Of a DNA stretch of 64,000 bases, positions 34,693-46,652 are shown piece by piece. Numbering within the stretch: position 1 is the stretch's first letter; each line of letters begins with the position of its first letter. The notes under the pieces were generated by a model. It was not told where the DNA came from, made no database searches, and saw only the letters and a list, made by a program, of their open reading frames with translations. The stretch is from Botryotinia globosa (lineage: Eukaryota > Ascomycota > Leotiomycetes > Helotiales > Sclerotiniaceae), in assembly GCA_014898425.1 (NCBI GenBank), contig RCSZ01000005.1:2382501-2446500 (forward strand), written 5' to 3'. Position numbers and translations under genes: made by a program.

Positions 34693-35537
34693 TTCAGGGA
34701 GAAAATATTGACGGTGAAAATGTCGGGGGCTGTATTTGAAACTGGGGTAGACTTATGGTCTGGAAATATAATTAGAGAGATTGAAGATAGATAGTCTCTT
34801 AATATAATCGCAACCTCCTATCCTATCTCCTTCTTTCGCTTCGTCTTCTTCCCTTCAACTTGATGTGCAAATCTTGAGGCAAGAAACAATTCTAAGTGGA
34901 TGGATCCGTTTATTTTTTGGTGACGTGTGGCTATTAGATACAATCTATGATATTGAGAAATATTTGATATAATAAGTGTATTGTTATTCTTCAGCCGATC
35001 ATGGTTGCTCGCTGGAAATGGATGGCCGAGGCTTTGAGATGTAAATTATGAAATCGTGACTAGACAAACACGTGAATCTCAATCATGTGATATTTGAAAA
35101 AATGTTCGAGATCTTTGGATTTCATTTAAATAAAGCAAGATTACTAGTGGCGGAAAAATAGTTCTTAATGAATATGTGTTTTCGTCTGGGAACCCTACAT
35201 ATTAATGTTTACATAGAAGGAGGCACAAGTGCATGAGTGCATGGCTGACAGGACACTGCAAAAAATTGACTTATAAATATCTCTCAACACATCAATTTCT
35301 ATATTTTAGCAATTGTTTCAATTACTCATTAAAAATGGTATAATCAAAACGTGAATTTTAATTTCAAAGAATTGATGAATGAATTGGTTGAGATTTTCGA
35401 GAGTTGAGAAGTGTTCCATCAATCCATGCACCCATGATGAGCCTACGCTTCTGAGCTGTGCAATTCATACTCATCCCTCATTAAATCTGAATCAAAATTC
35501 ATAAAGCTCAAAGATTCAACAAGATTCAACCCGCTTC
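34693..35537. other. Spacer, no supported gene
   Basis: About 840 bp of AT-rich sequence holding the DUF2196-like gene promoter. No RNA gene or repeat seen. Confidence 0.5.
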
Positions 35538-37310
35538 TCAATAAGCAAATTTCCTCATTCCCTCCCCAACTCTCTTGTTCCTCCACCCATAATAAAACCT
35601 CAATCCCACACATCCTACACACACAAAATACAACAAACCAGCATTCACCCAATGACCCAACGGAAAGCCCTCTTTCGCTTGATTCGATTTGTATATCCAG
35701 ACACCTGCTATTTGTCCCGGAGCTCCTACTGATATATTCAATGCAATAGCAAGTCCAATACCGGCAGTTGAGAATATATTTGAAGAGAGGAAACCAAGAA
35801 GAGGAGGAATACAGGAGAAGGCTCCTGAGGCGGCAATAATGAGACAACCATAACGGGAGTTATAGGAAATAGGGGGCAAGAGAGCGGAGGCGGTGAAACC
35901 AATGGCGCCAACGAGGGCCATTATTGAGGAATGGAGGGCGCGACTGAGGAAGATTAGATGGTTGGGAGGAGAAAAGAAGGGGGATTCAGCTTACGCATTG
36001 AAGTGATCGGCAGACCAGGATACGAGGATTGTCACAACATCTTGAAAGAGTTAATAATGATTGTTTAGGGAAGAAGAAGTAAACGCACAAGCGACAGCAT
36101 ATGGTGGGACTGTCATAAGTTGAGCCTCGAGGTTTTTGTATCCAAGTCCAGCGGTAATACTTGGTGTAAATAAGGACAAACTCGAGAAAGGCGTTGAAAT
36201 ACCGAAATAGATCTTAAACTTTGGGTCAGCATGTCATAGAAATTTATGATGATATTCATTACTTACTGCATAATGAGCATATAATCTCCAGGTACAAAGA
36301 GTTTCCTTGGCTTCTTGCCATGTCAATCCTTTATCGCCTCCTTTAGCTCCCTCTGTCGCAAGTCTACTTGTGGCTAAATCTTTCTCATCCTTTGATAGCC
36401 ATTTTACCGTTTCTGGATAATCTGGTAGATAGAAAAATACAAGAATAGACGATAGACAAGAAGGAATCCCTTCAATGATGAATAACCATCTCCAAGCTGA
36501 CATTCCGTGGGTACCATTCATATGACCGACTCCAAAAGCGATAGCGCCTCCGAATGCTCCTGCAAGAGTTGCGGAGGCTAGGATGAATGCGACACGAATT
36601 GAACGCTCGGATGTACGGTACCAGAAAGTCAGATAGTAGACTAGACCTGGAAACAGTCCTATTGCGATGTTAATGGCTGCCGGAGAAAAGGGGCAGCAAG
36701 TAGGTACCAGCTTCAAACATTCCGAGAAGGAATCTCACAGCTGTAACACCAGCGAAGTTATGAGTAAACCCAAGTCCAATTGTCATGATACCCCACGAGA
36801 ACATTAAGAAAGATATCCATTTGCTGGGGCTGAGTTTCTTGAGGAAGTAATTGGATGGTACTTCGAAAATTGCATAAGCGATCAAAAAGACCATTAACGC
36901 GATGCTGGAATGGATTAGGAATCACAAAATTGAGAAACAAGGTCTACACATACATATATTGAAAATTGGTCATGTGTGTATCGGAAAGGAGATCATCATG
37001 AGTGGAAGAATTGAGTGTTTTGGCATTGCCTATTTTGTATCAGCTCCGTACGAACGACACGAGGACGACAAGAAGTGGGACTGACCGATGTTAGAACGAT
37101 CAAGGTAACACAACAAGTAAATACCAGCACATAGAGGTACGATCCTTAGATCTTGCTTCCAAACTAATGCTTTGGTATCTGCGACATTTTCTTCCACTGT
37201 AACATAGTCTGCTTCTTCAACTCTCTACGACACGTTATTAGATGGAACGGAATGCGTGGATATTTTTAACTTACCTGCTTTCCTCCTTCGAAATCGGATA
37301 CGACAATCAT
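35538..37310 (-). CDS. MFS transporter of the anion:cation symporter (Dal5/Tna1) family
   Basis: Eight exons: 37310-37275, 37224-37086, 37029-36954, 36904-36708, 36658-36267, 36212-36089, 36040-35995 and 35943-35538. All frames join, giving 471 residues with about 12 membrane segments. Diagnostic ACS-family parts are YLDRSNIGNAKTLN after TM1, LIAYAIFEVPSNYFLKKLSP, the EAG|LFPGLVYYLTFWY junction, RTSERSIRVAFILAS and SAWRWLFIIEGIPS. The family imports small anions such as allantoate, nicotinate, biotin precursors or phthalate across the plasma membrane. The substrate here is not known. The N-terminal cytosolic tail is short, and the first exon encodes only 12 residues (MIVVSDFEGGKQ), so a different start is possible. 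Introns are 46-61 bp. Confidence 0.88.
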
Positions 37311-37824
37311 GATAGAAGAGCGCTAATGTAAACCAAGCAACGCAGCAAATTATGTACATGGAAGAACACAGTAGGGCAAGATATACATGGCAAGAAGAAC
37401 CAAAAGAGATATAATAAATACTACACCGCTCGAAAGTGATCTGGCATTCAATGAACTCAATCAAGCCCTGTGAACCCCCACACGACACTACAAGAGTGGA
37501 GTGAATGGGGCGGGGATCGCGCGGCCTACGGTTATTGGCACAAGCGCTAATCAGGTCTGGGGTAAAACCAAAGGAGGACAAGCGTAGAAACCATATATGA
37601 TATTTCCTAGCCTTGCATGAACTGTGGCTGAGCAGAGAAAGCAATCAAATGTTTGACATAAGCCTTGCCCCATCACAGTGTGAGCAAACCGCAGTCAATA
37701 CTGATATGGAGACACTTGTGGGAGTAAGTGAATGCCATGAAAAGATGGATGATTGATTTTGACTTCATTTTATTTTGCCTCGACTACTCACGATTTTTGA
37801 GAAAGAATTCAGGTTCCAAGCGAA
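37311..37824. promoter_or_regulatory. Divergent upstream region, transporter / coiled-coil membrane protein
   Basis: About 510 bp between two outward-facing start codons, so it must serve both genes. No clear motif was recognised. Confidence 0.4.
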
Positions 37825-38682
37825 ATGGCTAGTCAAGACAGTCCTCTCTCTATAACATCCAGCGTCGCAGGAATATTAACTTTTGTTGTTGCTATCGCTG
37901 CAGCAATATACGTTCGATTCACCTACTTACGCAATGCTGACAACGAGTACTTCCAAGTCAAAGCATCTCTTTCGTGGCATAAAACTGAATCACAGTGGCT
38001 TCATGATTTGGTTTATGCATCTGATGGCCCAAAAGATCGTTTCGGACATGAAAAGGAATATCAGATGTATGTCTCCGTGATGGAAGAACTTGGGAAACTT
38101 GAGGAGAGATTACTAGAATTGGTAACAGAAGCCGAATTGAAGGCTAGCCCCGAGGATGATCAGGGAAAGAAATGGGCCTTGGTACCGAGAAGCATGGCAT
38201 TTAGAACGAGTGTAGCCATGTCGTGGCTACCTGTGAGGAGGAAAGCTTTGGAATTAGTTAGGCAGAGAGATGCATTAGGAGCTAGAGTTTTATTTGCACA
38301 GATGAGTATGATGTCATCGTAAGTATGGAATCCCATAGTTTAAGGGCTCGAAATTGACTAAATTAGACGAGTTCGAGACCAAGAATCACAAGCAAAGAAG
38401 CAAAAGGAACTAGACCACGAAAGACTTGACCGACTGGAAAACACAGTCCATTCTCAACACGAGAAGCTAGATCGACTAGAATCTCTAGTATATCGATTGA
38501 TGCATCGTGATCGGATTGATTCTGAGAGCGTTCGATGTTGGGAAGCTCAAAGAAATGATACTTTTGGGACCGACGATTCTCAGTCCGAGACCCCAGTTGC
38601 GACTGGAACGACTACCCCGTTACCAAAGTCAGAAGCCTACGACCTTGAGCATTTTCGAACTCCAGAATTGACGGCTGTCTAG
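37825..38682 (+). CDS. Hypothetical N-anchored coiled-coil protein
   Basis: No named family recognised. Two exons, 37825-38318 and 38367-38682, with donor GTAAGT, a TTGACTAA branch-like site and acceptor ATTAG, give 269 residues in frame. Residues about 10-32 are one hydrophobic segment (ITSSVAGILTFVVAIAAAIY), so the protein is probably membrane-anchored with most of its mass on one side. Residues 70-120 are helical and charged (VMEELGKLEERLLELVTEAE). Exon 2 begins with a heptad-rich coiled coil (KKQKELDHERLDRLENTVHS) and ends in a Ser/Thr/Pro-rich tail. This is a fungal-type architecture, and a scaffold role is only a guess. Confidence 0.75.
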
Positions 38683-39003
38683 CGGAGAGTTCAATTATAC
38701 CAGTAAATTTAGTCGAGGAAACATGACTACTCTGTTCTCGCTTCTGCTTCATGAACTTGGACCACCAGCTGCTCCCTCGACTGCTCTCTCCGTTTGGCCC
38801 ACCTTAGCACCTGCAGCAGCAAACGGTGCACGACTTGGTCCAGTAAATTTAATAAATTTTGTAATTGGCGTTGGATGAAGAGCACCTGACGGAATGCGAT
38901 CCGTAGTTGGCGCTGGCTAGGGGTAGATGGGCACCAGATGGAACCTCCTGCCTCCAGCACAGACCCTCTCCTAAACACTGCCCAAAATATCATTCCTTGA
39001 CGA
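38683..39003. other. Spacer, convergent 3' ends
   Basis: About 320 bp; nothing distinctive seen. Confidence 0.5.
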
Positions 39004-39658
39004 CTAAAGGAACGCATACCCTTTGACCTTCAGATATATAGCACAAAATGCAACACTAGGTACTGCCCATAAAATGTTCAACTCAATCACCGCCCAAATC
39101 CAGATAGTCCCTACTGGTGGAGCCTGTTTCATTGTGGCAAAATGACCATATTCATTTACAATGTGTATAAGATAACATCCTGCTATTATGCTAGCAGCGG
39201 AGAAAAAGATTTCGTGTACATAAGGATGTGCCTTGGCAGGTATTTGAGGGAATAAATTCGACGGTTCGGGATGTGGATGGAAGGCGTAAAAGAGAAGCCA
39301 GATGACTGTTGAAATCAGCAAGTATTCTGCTGCGTCCAAATATAATATAAGACTTACCAGGACATGCCTGGAGGGTCCTAGAAACGATAGCCTTCCAGAC
39401 GATTTCTTCGGCATATTGATGTGTAACCAATACATCGAGAGTGAAATGCAACATCGTGAGACTAATTGTCCACAGAACGGAATCCCCGAGTCTTCCGATT
39501 AGGATCTCATCATTTTCTCCATCTAATTCTGCTTGACGTTGTCGTTGAGCTTCACTTAAATTTCGTTTTTCTGCGATATCGAGAAGAGTTTCGATGGAAG
39601 GATCAGGGCCAGATCTATCTGGCTTTTTGAGCTTGAATTTCTTTTCTTTGCCTGGCAT
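39004..39658 (-). CDS. Conserved fungal multipass membrane protein (DUF7719-like)
   Basis: Two exons, 39658-39358 and 39305-39004, with a GTAAGT donor and AACAG acceptor, give 200 residues. The N-terminal 55 residues are charged and basic (MPGKEKKFKLKKPDR). Then DSVLWTISLTMLHFTLDVLV and HQYAEEIVWKAIV lead into the junction, which restores CPVIWLLFYAFHPHPEPS. The end has HEIFFSAASIIAGCYLIHIV, NEYGHFATMKQAPPVGTIWI and WAVIELNILWAVPSVAFCAI. This arrangement of four membrane segments with a HPHP motif is what I remember of the Pezizomycotina DUF7719 family. Function is unknown. It is probably an endomembrane protein, since there is no cleavable signal. It is divergent from the PIG-L gene, sharing a 541-bp upstream region. 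Confidence 0.75.
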
Positions 39659-40199
39659 GATGTTTGCTGTCTCGGAATGAGTGACTGTATAAGGAGGTAT
39701 GTCTCGCAGCTTTCAAAAAGAGTATAAATACTTGCTAGTTCTCTGTGAGCCTTGTCATCTGAAGGTAGTGGGAAATAGATGCAAGTACTTAGATAGGTAT
39801 ACCGAGTAGCCAAGGCTGACGATTTTCAACACATGAGACGAAAGGCTGTCGAATACTTGATACTTGATTAGGTCGTGTTCATGCAAGAGCGATGAATTCC
39901 ATCTCGTACATATCTAAGCCATGTAGTTTTGAATGACATTGGTCAACATTTGATCCGATCCCTTGCAGTGAACCTCGATTTATCCCTTAGCGCAAGGCTT
40001 AAGGACCCATATATTTCTTGACCGACAAACCGGTCATTTCCACTCGTTTCTATTCACGAACCCCTCTCAAATCCTAAACCTAAACATACTCGATCTGCAA
40101 GTTATTCGCGCATATCCACACCAGTTCATACTCGTCGTCGCCCCATTTCAATATACACTTCGACTCTTTAACAAAGGTTCCCCCATAAATACCTTTGAA
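39659..40199. promoter_or_regulatory. Divergent upstream region, DUF7719-like / PIG-L
   Basis: About 540 bp between outward-facing starts, so both promoters lie here. No motif recognised. Confidence 0.4.
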
Positions 40200-41168
40200 A
40201 TGCCCAAAATGCAATGGACCTATTTCCTTACCATCCCCATCATCACTTTCGCTGCATGGCAATATAGTGTCACAGTTGTTAACTCCAAATTTCCAAAACT
40301 TCGTAACAAGAAGATATGTCTATTGATCGCGCATCCTGATGATGAAGCCATGTTTTTTGCGCCGGCAATGCAAGCTCTTACGGATCCGGAACTTGGAAAT
40401 CATGTTAAAATTCTCTGTTTGAGTAGTGGTATGTAAGGTGCATGATATCGAGTTAAGCATATATTGATGTGCAGTAGGTGATGCAGATGGATTAGGAGAA
40501 ACTCGGAAGAAGGAACTTGTTAAGAGTGGGATGCAGTTGGGTTTGCGACAAGAGAATGATGTTTTCGTTTTTACGAGTCCGTAAGTGTTCCTCGAATCAG
40601 GTCGCATAAGTACTATTTATACTAATCGTGTTTCTTAAACAGAGATTTCCCGGATAGTATGACGAAGATATGGGATAAAGAAAAGATCGCCAACCTTTTG
40701 GCATCTGCCTTTTGCCCTCCTCACACAAGAAAAACAGACCTTACAACTGCCCCAACAGCATCTATCGATGTTATTGTTACTTTTGATGCGCAGGGAATTT
40801 CTTCGCACCCAAATCATATTTCCTTGTACCACGGCTCTCGAGCCTTGATCGCATCTATGATGCGGGATCGTCCAGGATGGCAGTGCCCTATTGATCTTTA
40901 TACACTTACCAGTGTCTCAATCTTCCGAAAGTATACATCCATTTTCGATACCCTGAATACTATGGCAGTCGCAGCATTCTCGAAGCGAGAGATTGGCGAT
41001 CATCCAAGTCCTTTGTTAATGATGAGCGGGGTCGGTCAACTTAGAACTGCGCAAAAGGCCATGACAACAGCACACAAGAGTCAGATGAGGTGGTTCAGAT
41101 GGGGTTGGATTGGAATGTCAAGATATATGGTCATTAATGATTTAAAGTTGGAGAAGGTCGTTGTATAG
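40200..41168 (+). CDS. gpi12: N-acetylglucosaminyl-phosphatidylinositol de-N-acetylase (PIG-L/Gpi12)
   Basis: ER enzyme for the second step of GPI-anchor synthesis, deacetylating GlcNAc-PI to GlcN-PI. Three exons, 40200-40428, 40478-40580 and 40643-41168, give 285 residues. At the first junction the acceptor used is GCAGTAG, because it restores the family sequence LSSGDADGLG. The N-terminal hydrophobic segment (residues about 6-26) anchors it in the ER with the catalytic part cytosolic. The zinc-binding motif AHPDDEAMFF (His45, Asp47, Asp48) and the second zinc motif SHPNH (His166 and His169) are intact, as is TFDAQG before it. Length and motif order are typical. Met at 40209 is an alternative start. 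Confidence 0.93.
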
Positions 41169-42072
41169 ATGCGATTTTGAACGGTGCAGGTTAGGGCTAT
41201 GAGAAAGAGAAGAGAACTCTATTGTGCAGTGCACAGTACGAATGACTTTGGATAAAAATATCTCTTGCGCACAAGAGCGTATGAACGGATGAGATGGACG
41301 AGAGATGAGTAATGCGTATACGAAGTCAGCATGCTTCTTTTGATCTCATTTTGTATTGTTTGTTATTTTTTTGTTCTCTTCCGCAAGATGCCTACAGACC
41401 GGGCTGTAAAGTCATCAGCCTTTCATCAAACTTGCTTGTTGTATTTAGACATATTTTTCTACTTTATGAGACCTCAATGTTATGGGCCATGATTCATTTT
41501 CTTTTAATCTCCTCATTCACTGAATCTAGTCATAGAGCTGACATCCAAATATCTAAATTTAATCCTGTCCGACTTGCGACAAAATCAAAGTATTTCAATA
41601 CCTGGCGTCCATTGCCATTCAGAACCCGGGTGAACTTCTGGCACCGCGCATTCTACTGTCTCTAGTCCTACATACCTCAACTATCATCACTTGTGACACC
41701 AACCTGGTTTCAAAGTAAACGCCAAACAGGGACAATACACAAGAAAGGCAAAGAAGTGATCCTCGCACCAAACCAACGCAGTATGCTTCCACAGCAAAGT
41801 GGAAAGATGGTAAGAATTTACTATCTCCCGCTACTTTCACAGAGTGTTCAAATCATAGTCCGACATGAAACTAGACTTTCACAACATGAGTTTTCCCTTC
41901 TTAGGTCAATCTAGATGCAAATAGGAATTGTGCCTCAAGATTCCTCTGTTCTGAGGATATCAATGGATCGAAGTTTCATTCTTGTTCATATTGGTATGGA
42001 ATGTTTCTGATTACTTATTTTCTCATCTAGTCTCGCAAACCTCCATTAACGCTGCAGTCGACCAATCGACTA
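41169..42072. other. Spacer, no supported gene
   Basis: About 900 bp downstream of PIG-L with short unsupported frames only. Confidence 0.5.
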
Positions 42073-42432
42073 ATGACGAAATCAAAGCTAGAATCAAAAG
42101 CAAAATCGAATGTTGTGTCATCCACCTTGCTGTCTCAATCTTCCAAGCGAAAAATACAAAATCTGAAGCGGACAAAAGATCAAGATCAAAATCAAGAGCC
42201 ACATTTGAGTGGGCAGAAAGAGGAAATAGAACAAGAATTGGATGTTATCGGTATCCTTACGCTCGAAAAAGCACAGTTGGAGGAGGAGATTATGGGGCTG
42301 GAAGAGAGGGTGCGGGAGTTGGAGATGGAGAGGGAAAGGGATGTGAAGATGCTTTTGTGGATGAGGGTGGAAATGGCGAGGTTTGGGGAGTGGTGGAGAT
42401 GGGTTGAGGGGGGGAGGGGAGGGGAAATATAG
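42073..42432 (+). CDS. Possible small coiled-coil protein
   Basis: 119-codon open frame starting at an ATG (MTKSKLESKAKSN). No family recognised. The first half is polar and basic. Residues about 45-95 are strongly helical and charged (LTLEKAQLEEEIMGLEERVR, then ELEMERERD), a probable coiled coil, and the end is Trp/Gly-rich. There is no intron and no conserved neighbour relation. A real small gene and a chance open frame in G-rich sequence are both possible. Confidence 0.35.
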   Translation: MTKSKLESKAKSNVVSSTLLSQSSKRKIQNLKRTKDQDQNQEPHLSGQKEEIEQELDVIGILTLEKAQLEEEIMGLEERVRELEMERERDVKMLLWMRVEMARFGEWWRWVEGGRGGEI

Positions 42433-42646
42433 GAAAATGAAGGATTTTAGAAAGTATGGATAGGGAATGGAAGACTGCGGTGTTTTGGGGATGGGAAGGA
42501 TCTGTTGATGGTAAAGGGCATAAAAAGGTATTTGTAGAATTCATCTTCATCGATTCGTATTCATCTGGCTTCCCTTAATCTTTTACAGTTTTGCTTGTTT
42601 GAGTTCATGTCGCCGCATAAACTCTCCACCCCTACATCCTCCCACC

Positions 42647-43953
42647 TCAGGAATCCTCCCTCACAAAACTCGCAACCCAAACCCCCATCGCCTCCACCCC
42701 TTTCACACCCCCCTCTACATTCCCCAAACTCGCATCCAAAACATCATACATCATCTCCAACACATTTCCCCTCTTCCCCTCCCTATCTTCTCTTCCCGCA
42801 ACATCCTTCACCCTCGTCAACTCCCCCTCCTTCCACCTCCCCACATTCCCCACCTCCCAAACCCCATCTTCCAGTCCCCGTCCCCCCTTCACAATTTCCC
42901 TCTCAACCCTCCACCCTTCCTCCCCCATAACTTTCCGCATCTGCGTTGCGCTGCGCACACATCTCACATTTCCACCTCCTCCTTCTCCTTCTTTTTTAAA
43001 GCCTTCTGAGACGGTTTGGAGCATGATTGCGAGGAGGTGGGGAAATTGGGTGGGAGAGGGGGCGCTGAGATCCCATTCTGCGATGCAGATTTGGGTTTCT
43101 TTTGTGAGGATAGTGGGGGTGGAGTTTGAGATCTGGGGGGAGGGTAATGATAGTGAGGAGATGTAGCAAATCAGTTGGGGGAAGAGGGAGGGAGATGAGA
43201 AGTAGAAAGTGCTGTGGGAGAGGATGATGTGGCTGTATGGTTTTGAGTCTTGGGTTGTGGATGGGGAGGAAGTATGAGAAGAGACAAGTGATTCGAGAAA
43301 GGGAATTGGAAATGCGTTGTGGAATGTGATGCGGTGGCCTAGTGGGCCGGATTTTAATTGAGATTGGGCTTGGGAGAGAGTCCATGGAGAGCCTATTGTT
43401 TGTTAGTTTTTCCATTGTTGAGAACGCAATTTCATTTCTCTCAACATTTGACGCATGGGCAGGAGAGACGATATTGGAGCGGGGGCGGGGGAAAAAGGAA
43501 GTACGATGATGAGTATCAAAGAAAGAACATATTAATACCATAATCAGGATCCCCAGGATCAACAGCATCGACATGACCATTCTCCCCGACTTGTGCAGCA
43601 AGTACCAATGTGGTATCGCCCTGACCACAGCCTATTTCGAGGACTTTTGATCCTGATGGAATAGACCAGAAATTTACCTAGTTTGCTTTCAATGAGATTT
43701 TGCTGCTTTGTAGTTTTCACGTTGTAGATATCTGAGGGAGAGGGGAGGAAAGGCTAGGTGAGCTAGGAAATCGGTTGATTGAGGAGGAAGAGGATGGACA
43801 GGTATGAGAATTGAAAAGACAAACAAGTTCAACACGATGCCTGATTTGTGCAAGCAGCATTTCTTTTATTTTATCATCACGTTCAGTAGGTGAATCACTT
43901 GTCTTAGGAAAATAGGTGTCGAGTATTTCTTGAGGAATGATAGTTTCCGACAT
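42647..43953 (-). CDS. SAM-dependent methyltransferase (class I)
   Basis: Three exons, 43953-43825, 43677-43539 and 43392-42647, give 337 residues. The N-terminal exon is MSETIIPQEILDTYFPKTSD and ends IRHRVEL. The next opens VNFWSIPSGSKVLEIGCGQG, where VLEIGCGQGD (residues 55-64) is motif I of class I methyltransferases and binds S-adenosylmethionine. It is followed by the acidic-loop region VDAVDPGDPDYG. The third exon continues GSPWTLSQAQ and has SHIILSHSTFYFSSP as the motif II/III part. The C-terminal 120 residues are Glu/Gly/Arg-rich and unusually GC- and purine-biased. The substrate is unknown; such stand-alone genes act on small molecules. The first donor (GTTTGT) is weak but keeps frame. 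Confidence 0.82.
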
Positions 43954-44366
43954 TGTGTACGATGTTTGAAGAATTGCAGTAATACGTTGCGATGGCGGAA
44001 AGCATCGTTATGAAAGATTCAAGGAAGATTTGTGAGAATGTCAAGTATTTTATTGTGATAAGTGACCAAGACAATGATTGAAAGAAGATGGAAATACTTA
44101 CTCGAGGAAGCTTGAAAGTTTGAGTCATACACTAGTGTGACTATGACCCCCATTCATGCATCGTGAATTCCAATCACATCACCTGCAAATAGGGATATAA
44201 TAGGGCTGGCTTATTGTGGCACAAAGTTTCAAGATTCTTTCATCTGATAACTCTGTTTTTCGTATCGGAAATGAATTCGGAGACAAATCTGTCCCGCAAG
44301 TAGTATATCCAAAGTGATGAAATTAGATGAAACAAGATGAATTTATAGAATATTGTGGTGCCCTGC
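43954..44366. other. Spacer, methyltransferase promoter side
   Basis: About 410 bp; nothing distinctive seen. Confidence 0.5.
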
Positions 44367-46652
44367 TTAATTTCTGAATCTATGGTCCTGCACAACTTTG
44401 GCTGCCAATTGAACTGGCCCACCAACGGCTTTTCTGTCCCGGTTACATCGATATTCATTTTTTCTGTTTAGAAGTCTCACCAAAGACTTTCGTCTTCGTC
44501 TTCTCTTTGATCTGGTATCTCCATAAACCCTTCTCCACATCCTCAATTTTGTATCTTCAGATTTCCCAGTGTCTAAACGTACATGTCCTGTATATGTTTG
44601 ATACGTCAACTCTCCTCGTAAAAACGTTTTATAGTTATTGATTATGTCCGGAACCTTCTGAAATGCCCAGTTTGCATGGTCTTTAGACAAGTATTCAGCT
44701 GGCCGATAAATGAGATAGTTGACCCATTGTCGCATATACATCCTGCTAACCCTCAATTTGAAACGGTAAAATATGAAGTCTCTTTGCCGAATTTGTGTTA
44801 TTACCGAGTCTGGCTTTCTTCGTTTCAAACTACTTTCGTATAGGATCCTGTACCGATCTACTATTTTGGCCAATCTATTGTGTAGTTGGCGGGCCCTTGC
44901 GATTTGAATTTGGGCAGTTCCAATTTGTCGGTTATAGAGAAGGTGGCGGATGTAGATGTTGTACATTGAAAGATTGGGTTCAACATTATAATGCAGAATC
45001 ATATTATTCCAAACTTCGTTCATGCTAGACGAGGGCAATACTCCTTCGTCAAATCCCAACTCGCGCTGAGCGGCACTTCCCCGTTTTCTGGCAAACACTG
45101 CAGTCCATTCCAATAAGTCTTGCCAAGCCTGCTTCGGAATATCAATGGAGTACTTTCGTGATACTTGATCCATCACATGGATAGCCATTGGTAAATCGTT
45201 ATTGATACAAAACATATGGATGATCGTACGAAGTAGTCTTCGTGATGGATACAATGGAGAGTCTGGAAGACGAGTATTGAGCTTCGAATTCTCACCATTC
45301 TTCAATTCGACATCGATGTTCCACACTCGCTTGAGAATTGTTTCAGCAGTCTTAAGGTCTCCTTCTCTACTTGCCGATATCATCAACAAGCAAAATGTCT
45401 CCTCATTCCCCATCAGACCCGCCTTTCCCATTTCTTGAAATAGTTTATTGACTGAAAGTCTGACTCCATTGTTAGATCCGATTCGGTGTCTATTGAATTG
45501 ATAAGGTCTGTTGTCCCATTGACGAAGATCCTTATGGTGAGCCACGACTCTTAGTCTTTCAGAATGGTAAGGACTAAGAACATCCGACCAACACATTGTA
45601 GCCATGTAATAATTAAAACATTCCACATCTGGTAGAATCTTTCTATTTTCCATCACTTGGAATTGATTGGAAATTAAAGACTTCCATGTCAGTTCTGCGA
45701 CTTCCTGATGTCCCGTAAACTTTGCAGCTTTGAGGAGCATTTTGTAATCGGACAGATGGATTGGATACTTTATTTGTCGTTTCATAATGATTCGACGCAG
45801 ATGCCAAAGATAGACAGTGTAGGCACGATGAGTTCCGTCATAGTCAAGAGTATCCGTTCTCATTTCCAATAAATCTTTATGCTTGAAGTCTTGTAGCAAT
45901 GCCTTGTATCTCCCGAAGAAATGTTTGGGATCTAATAATCTGAGGATTTCGGAAAACGTGTTCGGAGGAATATCCAATAAAGGTGAATAATTCACACCAA
46001 AATTATCCACTTTGGAAAGTTTAACTAGTACTTTAAGAAGTTCATGGGGATCTCGCAACTGGAGTGCTCTGAGCACATTCTTGTATTCAGATACCATTTT
46101 AGCCTCTTTGAGGAGTATTCTGCGCTGTGCCTGATTAACGGGCAATCCCACACCAACTTTTCGTATGACAGAGATCAGATCAGACCCATCGGTCACTTCA
46201 TGTTGCTCTCCGGGGGTCGGAATTTCAAGTGGGTATATATCTCCGTATGCTTCTTGACTCTGAGATTTTTCGGTTGCATGCTTTCCAACCCACCAGTCCT
46301 TTAAGTTTTCCTCTTTACTCCAAGGTGGCTTCATCCATTCCGGTGTTTTAAAGAAAGTCTTCACATTTCGATGCTTATTCCTGATCTCATATCGTCTCCA
46401 GTATGCTTGTTTTGCTGCTTGCGAACCATCGTTGATGATTTCATCTCCTTCCTCGAATTGCTCGATGTTCGTTGCCTCTTCGTTTCCTCTTTCTCTTCGC
46501 ACAAAAGTACTAGGACTATTTCTTGGTCCTGTAGATTCGTATAGCCATCTTCTCCCATTGTATTTTTTATCGGACTTCGGAAGCGGTGGCACATGAGGAG
46601 TTGTAGCGATTATGGACTTGCGCGTCGCAAAACCGCGCAAGAAAGGCCCCAT
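44367..46652 (-). CDS. Mitochondrial ATPase-expression (ATP13/Aep2-like), PPR-type protein
   Basis: Single exon, 761 residues. The N-terminus (MGPFLRGFATRKSIIATTPH) is basic and Ser/Thr-rich without acidic residues, a likely mitochondrial presequence. The middle is a series of helical-pair repeats of PPR style, for example VRLSVNKLFQEMGKAGLMGN and ETFCLLMISASREGDLKTAE, typical of fungal mitochondrial RNA stability and translation factors. By recollection it fits the ATP13/Aep2-like family, which supports expression of mitochondrial ATP synthase transcripts. The target transcript in this fungus is unknown. The C-terminus has a strongly basic run (RSKRRRRRKS). It is divergent from LSM3 across 337 bp. 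Confidence 0.72.
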   Translation of the reverse strand: MGPFLRGFATRKSIIATTPHVPPLPKSDKKYNGRRWLYESTGPRNSPSTFVRRERGNEEATNIEQFEEGDEIINDGSQAAKQAYWRRYEIRNKHRNVKTFFKTPEWMKPPWSKEENLKDWWVGKHATEKSQSQEAYGDIYPLEIPTPGEQHEVTDGSDLISVIRKVGVGLPVNQAQRRILLKEAKMVSEYKNVLRALQLRDPHELLKVLVKLSKVDNFGVNYSPLLDIPPNTFSEILRLLDPKHFFGRYKALLQDFKHKDLLEMRTDTLDYDGTHRAYTVYLWHLRRIIMKRQIKYPIHLSDYKMLLKAAKFTGHQEVAELTWKSLISNQFQVMENRKILPDVECFNYYMATMCWSDVLSPYHSERLRVVAHHKDLRQWDNRPYQFNRHRIGSNNGVRLSVNKLFQEMGKAGLMGNEETFCLLMISASREGDLKTAETILKRVWNIDVELKNGENSKLNTRLPDSPLYPSRRLLRTIIHMFCINNDLPMAIHVMDQVSRKYSIDIPKQAWQDLLEWTAVFARKRGSAAQRELGFDEGVLPSSSMNEVWNNMILHYNVEPNLSMYNIYIRHLLYNRQIGTAQIQIARARQLHNRLAKIVDRYRILYESSLKRRKPDSVITQIRQRDFIFYRFKLRVSRMYMRQWVNYLIYRPAEYLSKDHANWAFQKVPDIINNYKTFLRGELTYQTYTGHVRLDTGKSEDTKLRMWRRVYGDTRSKRRRRRKSLVRLLNRKNEYRCNRDRKAVGGPVQLAAKVVQDHRFRN

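Noticed and set aside
35443..35847. 134-codon minus-strand frame
   Set aside because: Overlaps the last exon of the transporter in another frame.
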